DNA from: Sipunculus nudus
Taxonomy: Eukaryota; Annelida; Sipuncula; Golfingiida; Sipunculidae
Direction: 5' to 3'
Assembly (NCBI GenBank): GCA_026874595.1
Contig: CM049310.1
Location: 39,747,558 to 39,811,557 of the forward strand
Length of the DNA stretch: 64,000 nt
How positions within the stretch are numbered: position 1 is the first letter of the stretch; each line of letters opens with the position of its first letter. The notes below the pieces were generated by a model. It worked only from the letters and a program-made list of their open reading frames with translations. It had not been told where the DNA came from and made no database searches. Of the stretch, positions 24,301 to 34,465 are shown piece after piece. The translations under genes were made by a program, and so were the position numbers.

Positions 24301-25082
24301 TATTATTAGGCAGAAAACTAATACATGGAGAAGCTCAGTCATCTGTAATGCTACATAGCATGTCTCTTAATGGTTAACTCCATTTTACAGTCTCTGTTTT
24401 TCTTGTCGGGGACCATCCAGGATTTGTATGTGATTAAGTCTAAATAAATACAGGACTGTTTATATTGGCTGTGTGCCATATTTGTAGATTATCTGTTTGT
24501 ATGGATGGCTATATCCTATAACATAACAAGTGCATTAAGTGCCGGTATCATTGGATGGCTTGTAACACTCGTGAACTCAATATATTTACAGAATTTCAAG
24601 CCAATGCTGGTCAAGCAATCATTTAATTAGTATGTGGTCTTATTTTTGCTGAGAAGATTGAGCCTCGCATAGAAGTAGGAAGTGATAGGACTCTTTTTAA
24701 CTCATAGGTTTGTAGAATTCTTAAGTTGTAATATGAGTTTCTTACTAATATTTCCTTTTGCTTATAATTTTGTGAATAGTTGAAGAAATTCTGGGGTTTT
24801 CTCATAAAAGATTTAAAATTTCACATGATGTTGAATTTTACAGAGGATGTATAACTGACATTGAATTTTACACAGGATGTAAGACTGCAGTCTGAAAAAA
24901 TGCACATGCCTGTAAATCAGTAAAAAAATAGAACCTACAACCTCTAATCAAATTTCGGAATTATAAAAAATATGGAAGAGCCTTTTTCTAGGTAATCAAT
25001 ATCCTGCAGCCACTGTGCTGTATGGTGATATAATGGGTAGAGGAATGTCTGCTGCTTGACGTACACTAGTGTAGCTCAGTGA
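24301..25082. other. Intergenic region, nothing recognised
   Basis: AT-rich. A short local duplication around 24830-24880 (TTGAATTTTACA-AGGATGTA twice) is the only structure seen. Confidence 0.4.
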
Positions 25083-25440
25083 TTGTTACATTGTAGTGCC
25101 CTCCATGTATTGTATTGATTGTGACCGCTGGCTGAACTATTCACTGAAGACCAACATCATCTCACAGGGACACTGACCCAAGGATGTATGTTATATAGCT
25201 GTAACTGTTACTTTGCAGTGCCCTCCAACAAAATTTTGTATATATTGTATTGATTATGAATACTGCACTGCTAACTGAAGATCCACATCACCTCACAGGG
25301 ACACTGGCCCTTGGATGTATGTTATAACTTATATAGCTGTAACTGATACTTTGTGATGCCTTCCATCAAAATTTGATATATATATTTTCTTGACTACTGA
25401 ACTAGTGGACACTAACATATGTTATAAAGTTGTAAAGGTC
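25083..25440. repeat. Tandem triplication of a 124-138 bp unit
   Basis: TGTTACATTGTAGTGCCCTCC (25084), TGTTACTTTGCAGTGCCCTCC (25207) and TGATACTTTGTGATGCCTTCC (25345) start three units. The first two continue through CACATCA or CAACATCA, CTCACAGGGACACTG and GGATGTATGTTATA. The third is shortened and diverged. Confidence 0.7.
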
Positions 25441-25475
25441 CACAGTGACAGTTTACCTAGAAACCTTTTGTGTCG

Positions 25476-25930
25476 CAGGGCTCAACATTAACATTTGTGA
25501 GTACTTTCCTTACTAGGCAAGTGACATCTAGCTTTTACTTGCCTACATGAATTTTTACTTTTCCTACAAAAAAATCAGCAATCATGGCCACAAATACAAA
25601 AAGCATGTCCCACATGATTACTTTGCAACAAAAGAAAATGTGTGAAAATGTTTGTTTTCACTTTAGTATTTGCACAAATAAACATACAGGTAATTTAAGA
25701 TAGAGGTACATGTATTACAATATGATTTCATTTCTCGTAGAAATATATGGCTTAAAATTACTTAAGTACTTAAATGTAAATAAGATAAGTTCAGATTCAG
25801 GCCTTTGCTTAATGGTTTATGTTGGACTCATTTGCCTAGTTGGGCAAGGAGGAGCCCTCTTTTGGTTGCCCTATCACAATTTTCTGGAACCTTTATTAGC
25901 CCTGGGCAAGTGATGGGCTTGACATTGTCA
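25476..25930. mobile_element. Family D repeat, copy 2
   Basis: Begins CAGGGCTCAACATTAAC and follows copy 1 (13440-13860) through the GCAAGTGACA-TCTAGCTTTTA, CCACATGATTA, CAGGTAATTTAAG and TTTTCTGGAAC blocks. The right end differs: it reads GGGCAAGTGATGGGCTTGACATTG, so the two copies do not share a right terminus. Confidence 0.55.
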
Positions 25931-26769
25931 CACATCTCTCTTACAAGTCCGTATATAACATCTTGGTTAGATATTTACAAAGAGCAAAGCTAAAGGAGCT
26001 AGCATCACAAAGTATCTGTGAGTGAATGTGATCAAGAACTAGTATATATCTTGATTTTCTCCACAAAATAAATACATTAACATTGATTACTGTTCATGTG
26101 AGCGTGTTTTTCTTACACATGTGAGGTCAGGAACACCACCCAAAGGTATAATTAAAGTGCTAGTTAGCAAATAAATTTTATGGGAAGATGGTTATCAACA
26201 TGCAGTGTAACAGGGATACACAGTGTCCAGATTTTGTTGCTTCTCCTTCACAATCTCAATAAACCAAAACATTCCTATTTCACGGGAAATTTCTTTGAAG
26301 TTTTGCATGAATAACATGACACAGAGATTGAGAGCTGAAACCTGCCATTCATATATACTGGAAAATATATATCCCCAAACCCTATAGTCCCTTTTTGAGT
26401 GATCACTTTTTGCAGATTGTAAAAAATATATAATATAGAAAACACTTCTAGACTTAGCTTGATGAATGAAAAAACACTTAAGCTGAATGTTATGTATATT
26501 CCTTTATTTTATTCATCAAACACTTACCTTACTGATCACCAGGTTGATCATGGATGGAGTTGTAAAACATTTCAATTTAGAAATTAAATATTATCATGAA
26601 TTTTTTTTAGGTGGAATAATTAGAGGGATCGAATAATAAGATGAAATGAAGTATAAACACTTTCATTGGGTGCTTTGCTACATAAGATAAACCTACAACT
26701 TGAACAACTGCTGGTTGGTGATTAAAATAATTAACACATCATTACATAATTACCAGACCCTGAAAGAGA
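25931..26769. other. Intergenic region, nothing recognised
   Basis: AT-rich sequence without a supported gene or bounded repeat. Confidence 0.4.
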
Positions 26770-27623
26770 TTTATTGTATCCGCCAAAAAGAAGTTTTGCG
26801 GATACTATGTTTTTGACCGGGTTCTGCCGCCACTGCCGCCGCCGCCCCCACGTTCGTTTCCAGAACACTCCTCTGAGAATACTGGACGGATTTTTCCGAA
26901 ACTTACACAAATTATCGGGTCACATGTGAACTGGTGCCCAACCAATTGCCCTTGACCTCCCCCCTTGACCGATCAGGAAAAAAATGTTGTACAAATGTAG
27001 CCCTTGGATAGCTTTATAACATACACAAAAAAAGGTGGCACCACCTGCAGCCATATTTCCTCAGTGTCCATCTGTTCATCTGCCTTTGGTTAAAATCACC
27101 CATATCTCTGAAGTGTTTGACTAATTCACCTCAAATTTGGCATGCGTATACATCCTGGATAGCTTTCTTGATTTTATGACAGGTGGCGCCACCTACATTC
27201 ACATTCATGCTGCAGACATTAATGCTTATATCTCTGGACTCGTTGACCAATCAGAAAAAATAAATTTACACAAATGTAGATCTTGGATAGCTTTATAACA
27301 TACACAAAAATGGTGGCTCCACCTGCAGCCATTTTTGTACAGTGTCCATCTGTTTGTCTGCTGTGAGATAAAATCACCCATATCTCTGCAGTGGTTTGAC
27401 TTTTCCACCTGAAATTTTGCATGTGTATATATCTTGGATAGTTTCTCGTTCAAAGAACAGGTGGCGCCACCTACAATCATGTGTACGTGGCAGAGATCAA
27501 TACTAATATGTAACACATGTAACTCCATTTCCCTTTTCCACTCAATCCATGCCTCACTTCACCCGTCCTACTCTGATTTTGACTGATACACGTAGTCGCT
27601 TGTCGACTACCCGTATTCTAGTT
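26770..27623 (+). mobile_element. Family A Helentron-like (HINE-type) element, copy 2, both ends present
   Basis: The 5' end reads TTTATTGTATCCGCCAAAA and soon TTTTGCGGATACTATG, forming a 5' hairpin, followed by a run of CCGCCG triplets. The core has GGTGGCGCCACC-type palindromes (near 27034, 27183, 27312 and 27462). The 3' end has a decayed inverted subterminal repeat (GATTTTGACTGATACACG), the stem-loop GTAGTCGCTTGTCGACTAC and CCGTATTCTAG followed by T. This order (5' subterminal repeat, tandem core, inverted repeat, stem-loop, end before T) is the layout described for Helentron-associated elements such as Drosophila DINE-1. It has no coding capacity. Confidence 0.7.
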
Positions 27624-30068
27624 TTTACAACTAATCAGACATAGTTTTAAAAAAAACAAGTTTCAGCCTTGGAAAATTATACACACCATCTGTAAACATA
27701 CATGAGATTTTAAATGAGCATGATTGGTAGTTCCATGAAGCAAAATCAGACACCTGTGGTAACCAGTGAATCAACATATTGTTCTAGATAAGCTTAAATT
27801 TAGGGCCTCAGTGCTCAAATATCCCCAAAACTTTACCGGAGAAATTCATCCTGTTTTGTAAAAGCTTTAATTCAAAGTCAAAGAAACTGGACAGACAGAT
27901 ATATGTTTGAAAATATATATCCTGTACTAGATGTCTATAAGGCATCTAGGAGGAACTCGTTGAACCTGATATTCTTTGTATTTAAAGCTCTTACACCTTT
28001 GCTTTGTCAGCTGTATATAAACCAGTATTTTGTACACCAACCACATGTATGACAAATGTTTACCACATGTAAGGGGGGTGTGTCTGTGTGTAGTGTTGGT
28101 TGGTGTATGACCTGACATGCTCCGCATCCATGCAGGTTTTATATAGATTTCTCTCATATGTGCTCTAATACACAGTTTCTCTGTGGTGTACACAAGGCCC
28201 AGGCGAGAATGTGCTACAAACCACAGTAATCTTACACCTAGCTGTTCCTCTTTGCTGTCATGTGAGTTCAGTTTTGTTGTTGATTGGCAATTTTTTTTCC
28301 AAGCTGAGCAATTTTAAGTTGATTCATTATTTACACAGACATACGGGCAAGGCCAATTTAAATGAGCTGTGTGATAAACTGACATCACACACAGTACATA
28401 TGTATGTATACACCATATCCTGAGCAAGGTTCAAAATTGTTTTTAGTTGTGGTTTGGATTACTATGGTATGTGAACTTGAATGATTAAATAACAGTTGTA
28501 ATAAAACAGAGCCCTGTGTGTTCACAAAAATTGATTTCTTTACATCCCAGGGGTCATTATCCCTAGAGAAAGTTCACATACTGAATTGAAAGTTTTGACT
28601 GTCCTTGATTGTAAAAGTGGTCTGTCTCACTCTCAAGAATAAACTTAAACTTTAATGGCAGGCTTGTGTTGATATTCAGCTCTTGTCTATGTTTTTTACA
28701 AGGCAGGTAATTCATAGTAGGTTCTTCAAAATACCACTTGATGAAATGGCCTGCACAAAATTGGCAAATGCATGCAAATGAAACTAAAGTGAATGAAGTG
28801 AGAAACTTACTGAAGACTTGCTTGCAGTATGAGGCAAACATATGAGATCAATTGCTGCTTCTAAATTGTAAGGCTATATGTTTATTGCATTCCTCTACTA
28901 AAAATATATTGAGTCTTGAGTGTACTTAATAGGATTAAGTCCCAAGAACTCCACCCAGTGAGAATTTATATATATAAACTTATGATCTTTAAGTCATTGG
29001 CTAACATTTAAACAATATTTCTCATCAACTATCACATTTTTTTTTGGTAAAAATTTTATAGATGTGCAATTTGTGCTGTTTTGGTTCGTGAACTGTGTTG
29101 TTTGTTCCATTTTTGCATGTGCCAGTTTTGAATGTGCCATTTTCTGTTTACATGGTTGCCAACTTGGGGGCCAGTCTTCTCGTAGCTTTTTGAGTGGTAT
29201 GATTCTTAGGTGTGTATTAATAGTTGGAGAGAGCTAATGCAGCGAATCAATAACTGACCTGGAAGAATTCCAGTAAGACGGGGAATCTGAGCGTCAGGGA
29301 CCAGCGCATGACTTGATGCTGAATATAGTCAATACACAGTGGGGGCAATATTAAAATCCAGTCACAGTGACACTCAGTCTAACCCATTTAGTTCAGTGCT
29401 CCTGTTGTTGTATGGTTGCCATGGCAACAGTTGATGAGGTTAGTCTGAGGGCATCTTGTGCACGGACCACTGATCATTTTATGCTAATGAAGCTCACAAA
29501 TAAAAGATATGCCTTTGAGATGATTTTGTGGTAACGTACATTGTGCTGAAAAGTGCCACAACTTACTAGTGCTGATCCTTTAGTCAGTCTAAATGTCAAA
29601 AGAAAGAATAAATTAAAGAAAGCCAAACACAGGGAGTGCTCATTTTGGATTCTGACTAATTATGGTTCTTCTTTATTGTGATCTATCATTTGATTCAAAA
29701 TTCCATTTTATTTTTAATTTATGGACTTTAAAAAAACTGGTATCTCATTCAGGAATGTGTACATATTAGAATTTGTATTTCCCATTGGTTTGAACCCAAA
29801 GATTTCTCAACTTTTCTATATAACTTTTCTATAAATTTATAACTTGTTGTGGAGTTAAGTACACTGTCAAGAAGTCATTAGACTTCTACTTTAAGTTATA
29901 GATATGATATGTGAGTTTGTCTCATCTTTTAACAGTAACACTAGTATGATCAGATAAAAGGTATTCGCATCCTTTGGTTATCCCACATATCAGAAGGGTT
30001 TCATTAAAAATAACCTACTTCAAGCTTCTTCATGCACATAATATTGCGAATTCTATGTATATTTTCAG
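27624..30068. other. Intergenic, upstream of the small CaaX-type reading frame
   Basis: Mostly AT-rich and featureless. It holds an RFX-type X-box (29415-29428, listed separately) and a possible splice donor (CCA|GTAAGA near 29273) that could end a 5' UTR exon of the gene at 30096. No coding exon is supported. Confidence 0.4.
29415..29428. promoter_or_regulatory. Perfect palindromic X-box (RFX-binding motif)
   Basis: GTTGCCATGGCAAC is the ideal two-half-site X-box bound by RFX transcription factors, which drive ciliary genes across animals. It lies about 670 bp upstream of the 84-residue reading frame at 30096 and 1.2 kb upstream of RABEPK. The motif match is seen directly; its use is inferred. 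Confidence 0.5.
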
Positions 30069-30095
30069 TGAGAGGTTGAGAGGTCATGCGCGTCC

Positions 30096-30350
30096 ATGAG
30101 CCTGCCACGCACAGAGCCGGAGACTCTCCAGATGATTCACCAGCGCTACGACGACGCATCTCTGGTCATCTTTCGCCAGTATCAAAAACGTACCAGCCAA
30201 CCCATGAGTTATCTGACTTTTGGGGAATCTCGAAAGACGTATTCTTATAGCAGTTATGGGAATGCTGCTGTGATTATGCGCAAATCAGGGAGGAATGTGA
30301 CCAAAGTCGATGAGAAACCGATCCAGTCATCGTTATGTGTTGTCATGTGA
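30096..30350 (+). CDS. Small basic protein with C-terminal CaaX box (unrecognised)
   Basis: Encodes 84 residues beginning MSLPRTEPETLQMIHQRYDD. The C-terminus is Cys-Val-Val-Met followed directly by TGA, a canonical CaaX signal for farnesylation (Met favours farnesyl transfer), so the product could be membrane-tethered. No transmembrane segment or signal peptide is visible, and I do not recognise the family. Support for coding: a good acceptor (TATTTTCAG) ends at 30068, just upstream of the ATG, and the GC- and CpG-rich composition of 30085-30340 contrasts with the flanks. The stop lies 265 bp before the RABEPK start on the same strand. It may be a separate gene, the last exon of a longer gene, or an upstream frame on the RABEPK transcript. 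Confidence 0.45.
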   Translation: MSLPRTEPETLQMIHQRYDDASLVIFRQYQKRTSQPMSYLTFGESRKTYSYSSYGNAAVIMRKSGRNVTKVDEKPIQSSLCVVM

Positions 30351-30614
30351 CCAAAGTGGAAGCAGGGCATGGTTTGGGTGTAATGGTAGGATTTATTATG
30401 GTAGAAGCATAGCTGGATGACTGTAGGGTATTTGCTTGTAGTCTATGAAGGATACGGTCATACAGGTGTTGGAGTTGTAAATATTGTTTCATACACAAAA
30501 GTATTTATATAAACACGACTGTCTCTTTAATATCACAGTGGCTGTTAAAAGGGCCATATTTATTATTTTGCTCAAAATTTAAGAACTTAATATTTTAAAA
30601 AAATCGTTTAAACA

Positions 30615-33050
30615 ATGGAGCTTCACCCGATTTTGGATAACACTACTTCACCTAACCCTGGTCTGTGGTATGTTGTGTCATCCCTTGGCGATTGTCCCAG
30701 TGTGAGAGTTGGGTTGGCTTGTGTACAGGTTCCAGGGCCAGATGGCTGCAATGGTAAATTATACGTCATAGGAGGGGCAAATCCAAGCAATACATTTGGG
30801 GAAACATACGTGCTTGATCTCAACACTTTCTCTTGGGATTATCTGGACAGTCCTGCACTTAAACCTCGCTATGAGCATGCAGCCTTCGTGCCATCAAGTC
30901 AGCCAAACAAGATTTATGTGTTTGCAGGAGCAGATCAAAAATCAAATCACAATGATTTGCAGGTACTGAATTGTGACACTAAAAAATGGATGACCTTAGC
31001 AACGCGTGGGAATCCGCCATCTGCAAGAACCTACCACACTTGCGCATGCGTCGGAGACAAATTTGTTGTATTTGGTGGTGGTCACTGTGGATCGGAGCCT
31101 GTATCTGACCGACAAGTTCACGTTTATGATGTCACAACCAATGAATGGAGCATAATTAGTGCCAAAGGAGAACCACCAAAAAAGCGGCATGGTCATGTGA
31201 CTGTTGCCATTGGCAACAAAGTATATGTGCATGGTGGGATGGCAGGACAGACATTCTTTGATGACCTTCACGTGTTTGACCTAGGGTCAAGGTCATGGAG
31301 TAATATCAGAAAGAAGAAGGTGTTTCCGTGTGCCCGAGCTGCCCATGGCGCTGTTGCCTACCAAGATGCGTTCTATGTATTTGGTGGCATGAATATTGAT
31401 GGAGCTTTAGATGATCTGTACAAATTTGAAACAGGTAAACTGACTTAAATTTGTATTTTTTTCACAAAGCATCTCCCTTTCTCTATTTGGAATGTGTATT
31501 TTTCAACATCTCCATTATATAAGTGTGTATAGAATTTTATATTTGTATACATGTATGGAAGTGATACATAGGTAAAACCCACCGGCAAGAAGAGAAAACT
31601 AAATCTGCAAATCTGAAAACTAAGTCAGAGTGCAAAAAAACCTGAGTACCTATGGTACATTCTTGCACAAGTTCTCAGGTGTGATAATTTCTGTTCCTTT
31701 TCCCTTGAAACAAAAAGTCGTCCTCAGGACAGACATTTCACATATTCCCACACAAGTGAAATTTAGAGTGGAACTTGGAAAGTTTTAGTCCTTTTTTCTC
31801 CAATGATTGATTGATCTGGATTGTTTGATTAATAGAGAGATTGTTTTCAATATTAATCTAGAGACTAGTTGATAAATCTTTAGAGAGATTGACTGATTGA
31901 GATTGATTTATTGTACTGCAGGGTGTTTGACTGACATGGGGAATTATTTATTTATCTAGGGATTGTTTGACTAATCTGGATATTAATTTATTACTCTAGA
32001 AATGTTTGATTAAACTGGTCAGTCCACAGATTGATTGATAAATCTAAAGATTGATTAATCTCTCTTTGCAGCAACTAACAAATGGAGTAGGATAGAGCTA
32101 GGGGGTCCACCACCTACAAATCGTCTTGACTTCGGGACTTGCAGGATTCACATCAAGGTTCCAGTTCAAGACATTGACACAGGAGAAATGATGGCTTCCA
32201 AAGAACACGCCCACAATGTGCTAGACCAGCAGCTGCGTATGGGGAGCGCTGGCAGCATACGCAGCATAGGGAGCGCAGGCAGTGTCAGAAGTATGGGTAG
32301 CGCAGGCAGTGTACGGAGCATTACCAGTTCTGGCAGTCATCGCAGCACTGGCAGTGGTGTCGGAGCTGTCGGTGGTGTCAATGTTGGGTCACCTGCAGTA
32401 GCACAGGACAGCAACAGTGCTGCTACAAACCATGAAAAAGAACTCATCACAGTCTTAGGTAGGAGTCTGCTGAGATTGCTTAAATTGTTTCAACAAGTTT
32501 CTCAAGTTAAAGTATGAAGACTGGTTACTTTGACTGTCAAATCAGCCGTAATAATGTGTTATTGTGAACCTCATAACTTATGAAGAATTGTATATTTCTT
32601 TCCTTTAATTTGATACACAAATGTCTTCAAGCAGTGTTTCAGATAATTTTGAAAACCACTGATCTTCACCCTGACTTCCACATCAAATCTGTAGACAGGG
32701 CCTTTAGTAGGAGACACTCAGACCAAAACTTCCTTATATCAAATGGGCATTTTGAGCATTCCAGTGGGAGGTTATCCATTTCAAATTTGAAGGGTTGTGT
32801 AAAATTGTATATGATTAGATATTGTATTATTATATGATTATACTTGATTAGAGTAAAAAGGGTTGTTAAGTTTTTCCCAGTGCGGTATTTACCAGCTGGT
32901 AAATACTGATATTTACCGCCTTTGGAAAAACCTCTCAAAGTGGGTAAAGGGAAAAACTGGGAAAAACCTCTAATAATCTTATAAAAGGAGAGACCAGCAG
33001 ATATCTGACTGAATTAAAAGGAAATATCATCTCACACACACACACACATA

Positions 33051-33134
<84 letters not shown>

Positions 33135-34465
33135 TAAACAAACATACTCAAATCACAAAACCAAGATATGAAAATATATGCATCTATGTATATATGTATG
33201 TGTATATCAGAGTTGGGTCCAGGTACTTTTAAAGTACTCGAGTACGAGTACTGAGTACTTTAAAAGTACTCGAGTACAAGGATGAGTACTTTTGCACTTT
33301 TTTCAAAAGTACTCGAGTACGAGTACCAAGTACTCAAAATGTACTCATGAGTACTTAAATGAGTACTTTTTGTAACCAAACTTGTTTAATAATGTTATTG
33401 AATTAAATATATTCTCAGAAAGTTAAAATTATTTTTATTAATGAAAACCCAGTACAAAATAAAAATATATACAATGTTGTGTTATACTTAATCAAAATAC
33501 TGAGGCGAAATGTAAACTCTAGGGCATATACACAGGCCATATACAGTTGAAATACTTAACACATTAACTTATTAAAGTAGGCGGTTTGCATATATCTTAT
33601 TATAATATTCTAAAATAAACTATAACTAATATAATCAATTGAGATTAAAGTTTATTTAGAAAAATATGAAATATCCAAAGTACTCATGAAGTACTCATAT
33701 GAGTACCAAATACTTTCAAAGTACTCGAGTACAAGTACAAGTACTTTTGTGATTTTTAAAAAGTACTTGAGTATGAGTACTGAGTACTCAAAAAAGTACT
33801 CAAGAGTACGAGTACTATGAGTACGAGTACTTTTGGACCCAACTCTGGTGTGTGTGTATATATATATACACACACACACACACATAATTTCAACATTAAA
33901 CAGAATTAATTAACTATACATCATTATACTCTCTCAAAAATTTTGATCAGACATTTTCCCCAGTAATTCCCGGTACTAACCAGTTTTCCCCAGTTTTTCC
34001 CAATTAATCCCGGGTTTTTCCCACTGTCCGGGAAAAACTAGTTTTCCCCGGGAAAAATAACCTTTTTACTAAAAACTCATGGTCAGTTGACAGTACAGGG
34101 TCTACACAATTGACTAGGTTTGGAGGTAGTCTGCAATGGTCAGTGACTACTGTAAGCCTTGGTAGTCTGACAGCCAGAAATGTTGCATGTCTGATTTATC
34201 AAGATTATCTTGTTTTATTTTTAAAGCAAAAATAATTTATTCCTCAGCCTGTTGCAGGTGTAGGTCTCACAGGTTATTCTTGATGTTGATCACTTTAATT
34301 TCAGATGCAGATGGGGAGATCGAGGGTGCTGGCCAAGCCGTTGCCATGACAACCTTTGAAGATGTAGAGTACAAGGAGGTTGAGATGCTGCTGGTATTTG
34401 GAGGGATGGATACAGAAGGGGAGATCTTTAATGACTGCCTAGTTTACCTGATGGAAGAAAAATAA
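30615..34465 (+). CDS. RABEPK: RABEPK, Rab9 effector protein with kelch motifs (p40)
   Basis: Three coding exons join in phase: 30615-31434, 32072-32458 and 34305-34465, all with GT-AG introns, giving 455 residues (human protein 372). Kelch repeats are marked by VIGGANP (51-57), VFAGADQ (102-108), VFGGGHCG (152-159), VHGGMAG (205-211), VFGGMN (255-260) and a last [12 protein letters not shown] in exon 3, forming one beta-propeller. The family binds Rab9-GTP and supports return of mannose-6-phosphate receptors from late endosomes to the trans-Golgi network. The linker before the last blade is variable in this family; here it carries four 9-residue Ser/Gly/Arg repeats (331-366), which explains part of the extra length. 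The ATG at 30615 gives an N-terminus that aligns with the vertebrate one (ELHPILDN versus QLPVLEPG). Confidence 0.93.
32242..32349 (+). repeat. RABEPK: Coding 27-bp minisatellite in RABEPK exon 2
   Basis: Four in-frame 27-bp units encode [27 protein letters not shown] and TSSGSHRST. They lie between the fifth and last visible kelch blades. The codons differ between units, so the array is not freshly amplified. RS/SxR spacing makes it a plausible phosphorylation-rich flexible loop; that role is inferred. Confidence 0.8.
33034..33130. repeat. (CA)n-(TA)n compound microsatellite
   Basis: About 14 bp of CA dinucleotides, then about 75 bp of TA dinucleotides. Confidence 0.95.
33208..33847. mobile_element. 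hAT-like MITE built of GTACTCGAGTAC palindromes
   Basis: A 13-bp perfect terminal inverted repeat (CAGAGTTGGGTCC) bounds 640 bp. Both subterminal regions are dense in GAGTAC/GTACTC half-sites, including GTACTCGAGTAC palindromes. The centre is AT-rich with no coding capacity. The flanking 8-mers GTGTATAT and GTGTGTGT match at 6 of 8 positions, consistent with a target duplication altered within a TG/TA microsatellite. CAG...CTG ends fit the hAT superfamily. Confidence 0.7.

Larger units (their letters stand above)
32852..34070. mobile_element. Outer inverted-repeat element in RABEPK intron 2
   Basis: The left end reads AGTAAAAAGGGTTGTTAAG followed by TTTTTCCCAG. The right end, reverse-complemented, reads AGTAAAAAGGTTATTTTTCCC. 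Both ends carry repeated TTTTTCCC/GGGAAAAA motifs. Between them lie a (CA)n and (TA)n microsatellite (33034-33130) and the hAT-like MITE at 33208-33847, so the outer element was probably enlarged by later insertions. No target duplication was resolved. Confidence 0.45.
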
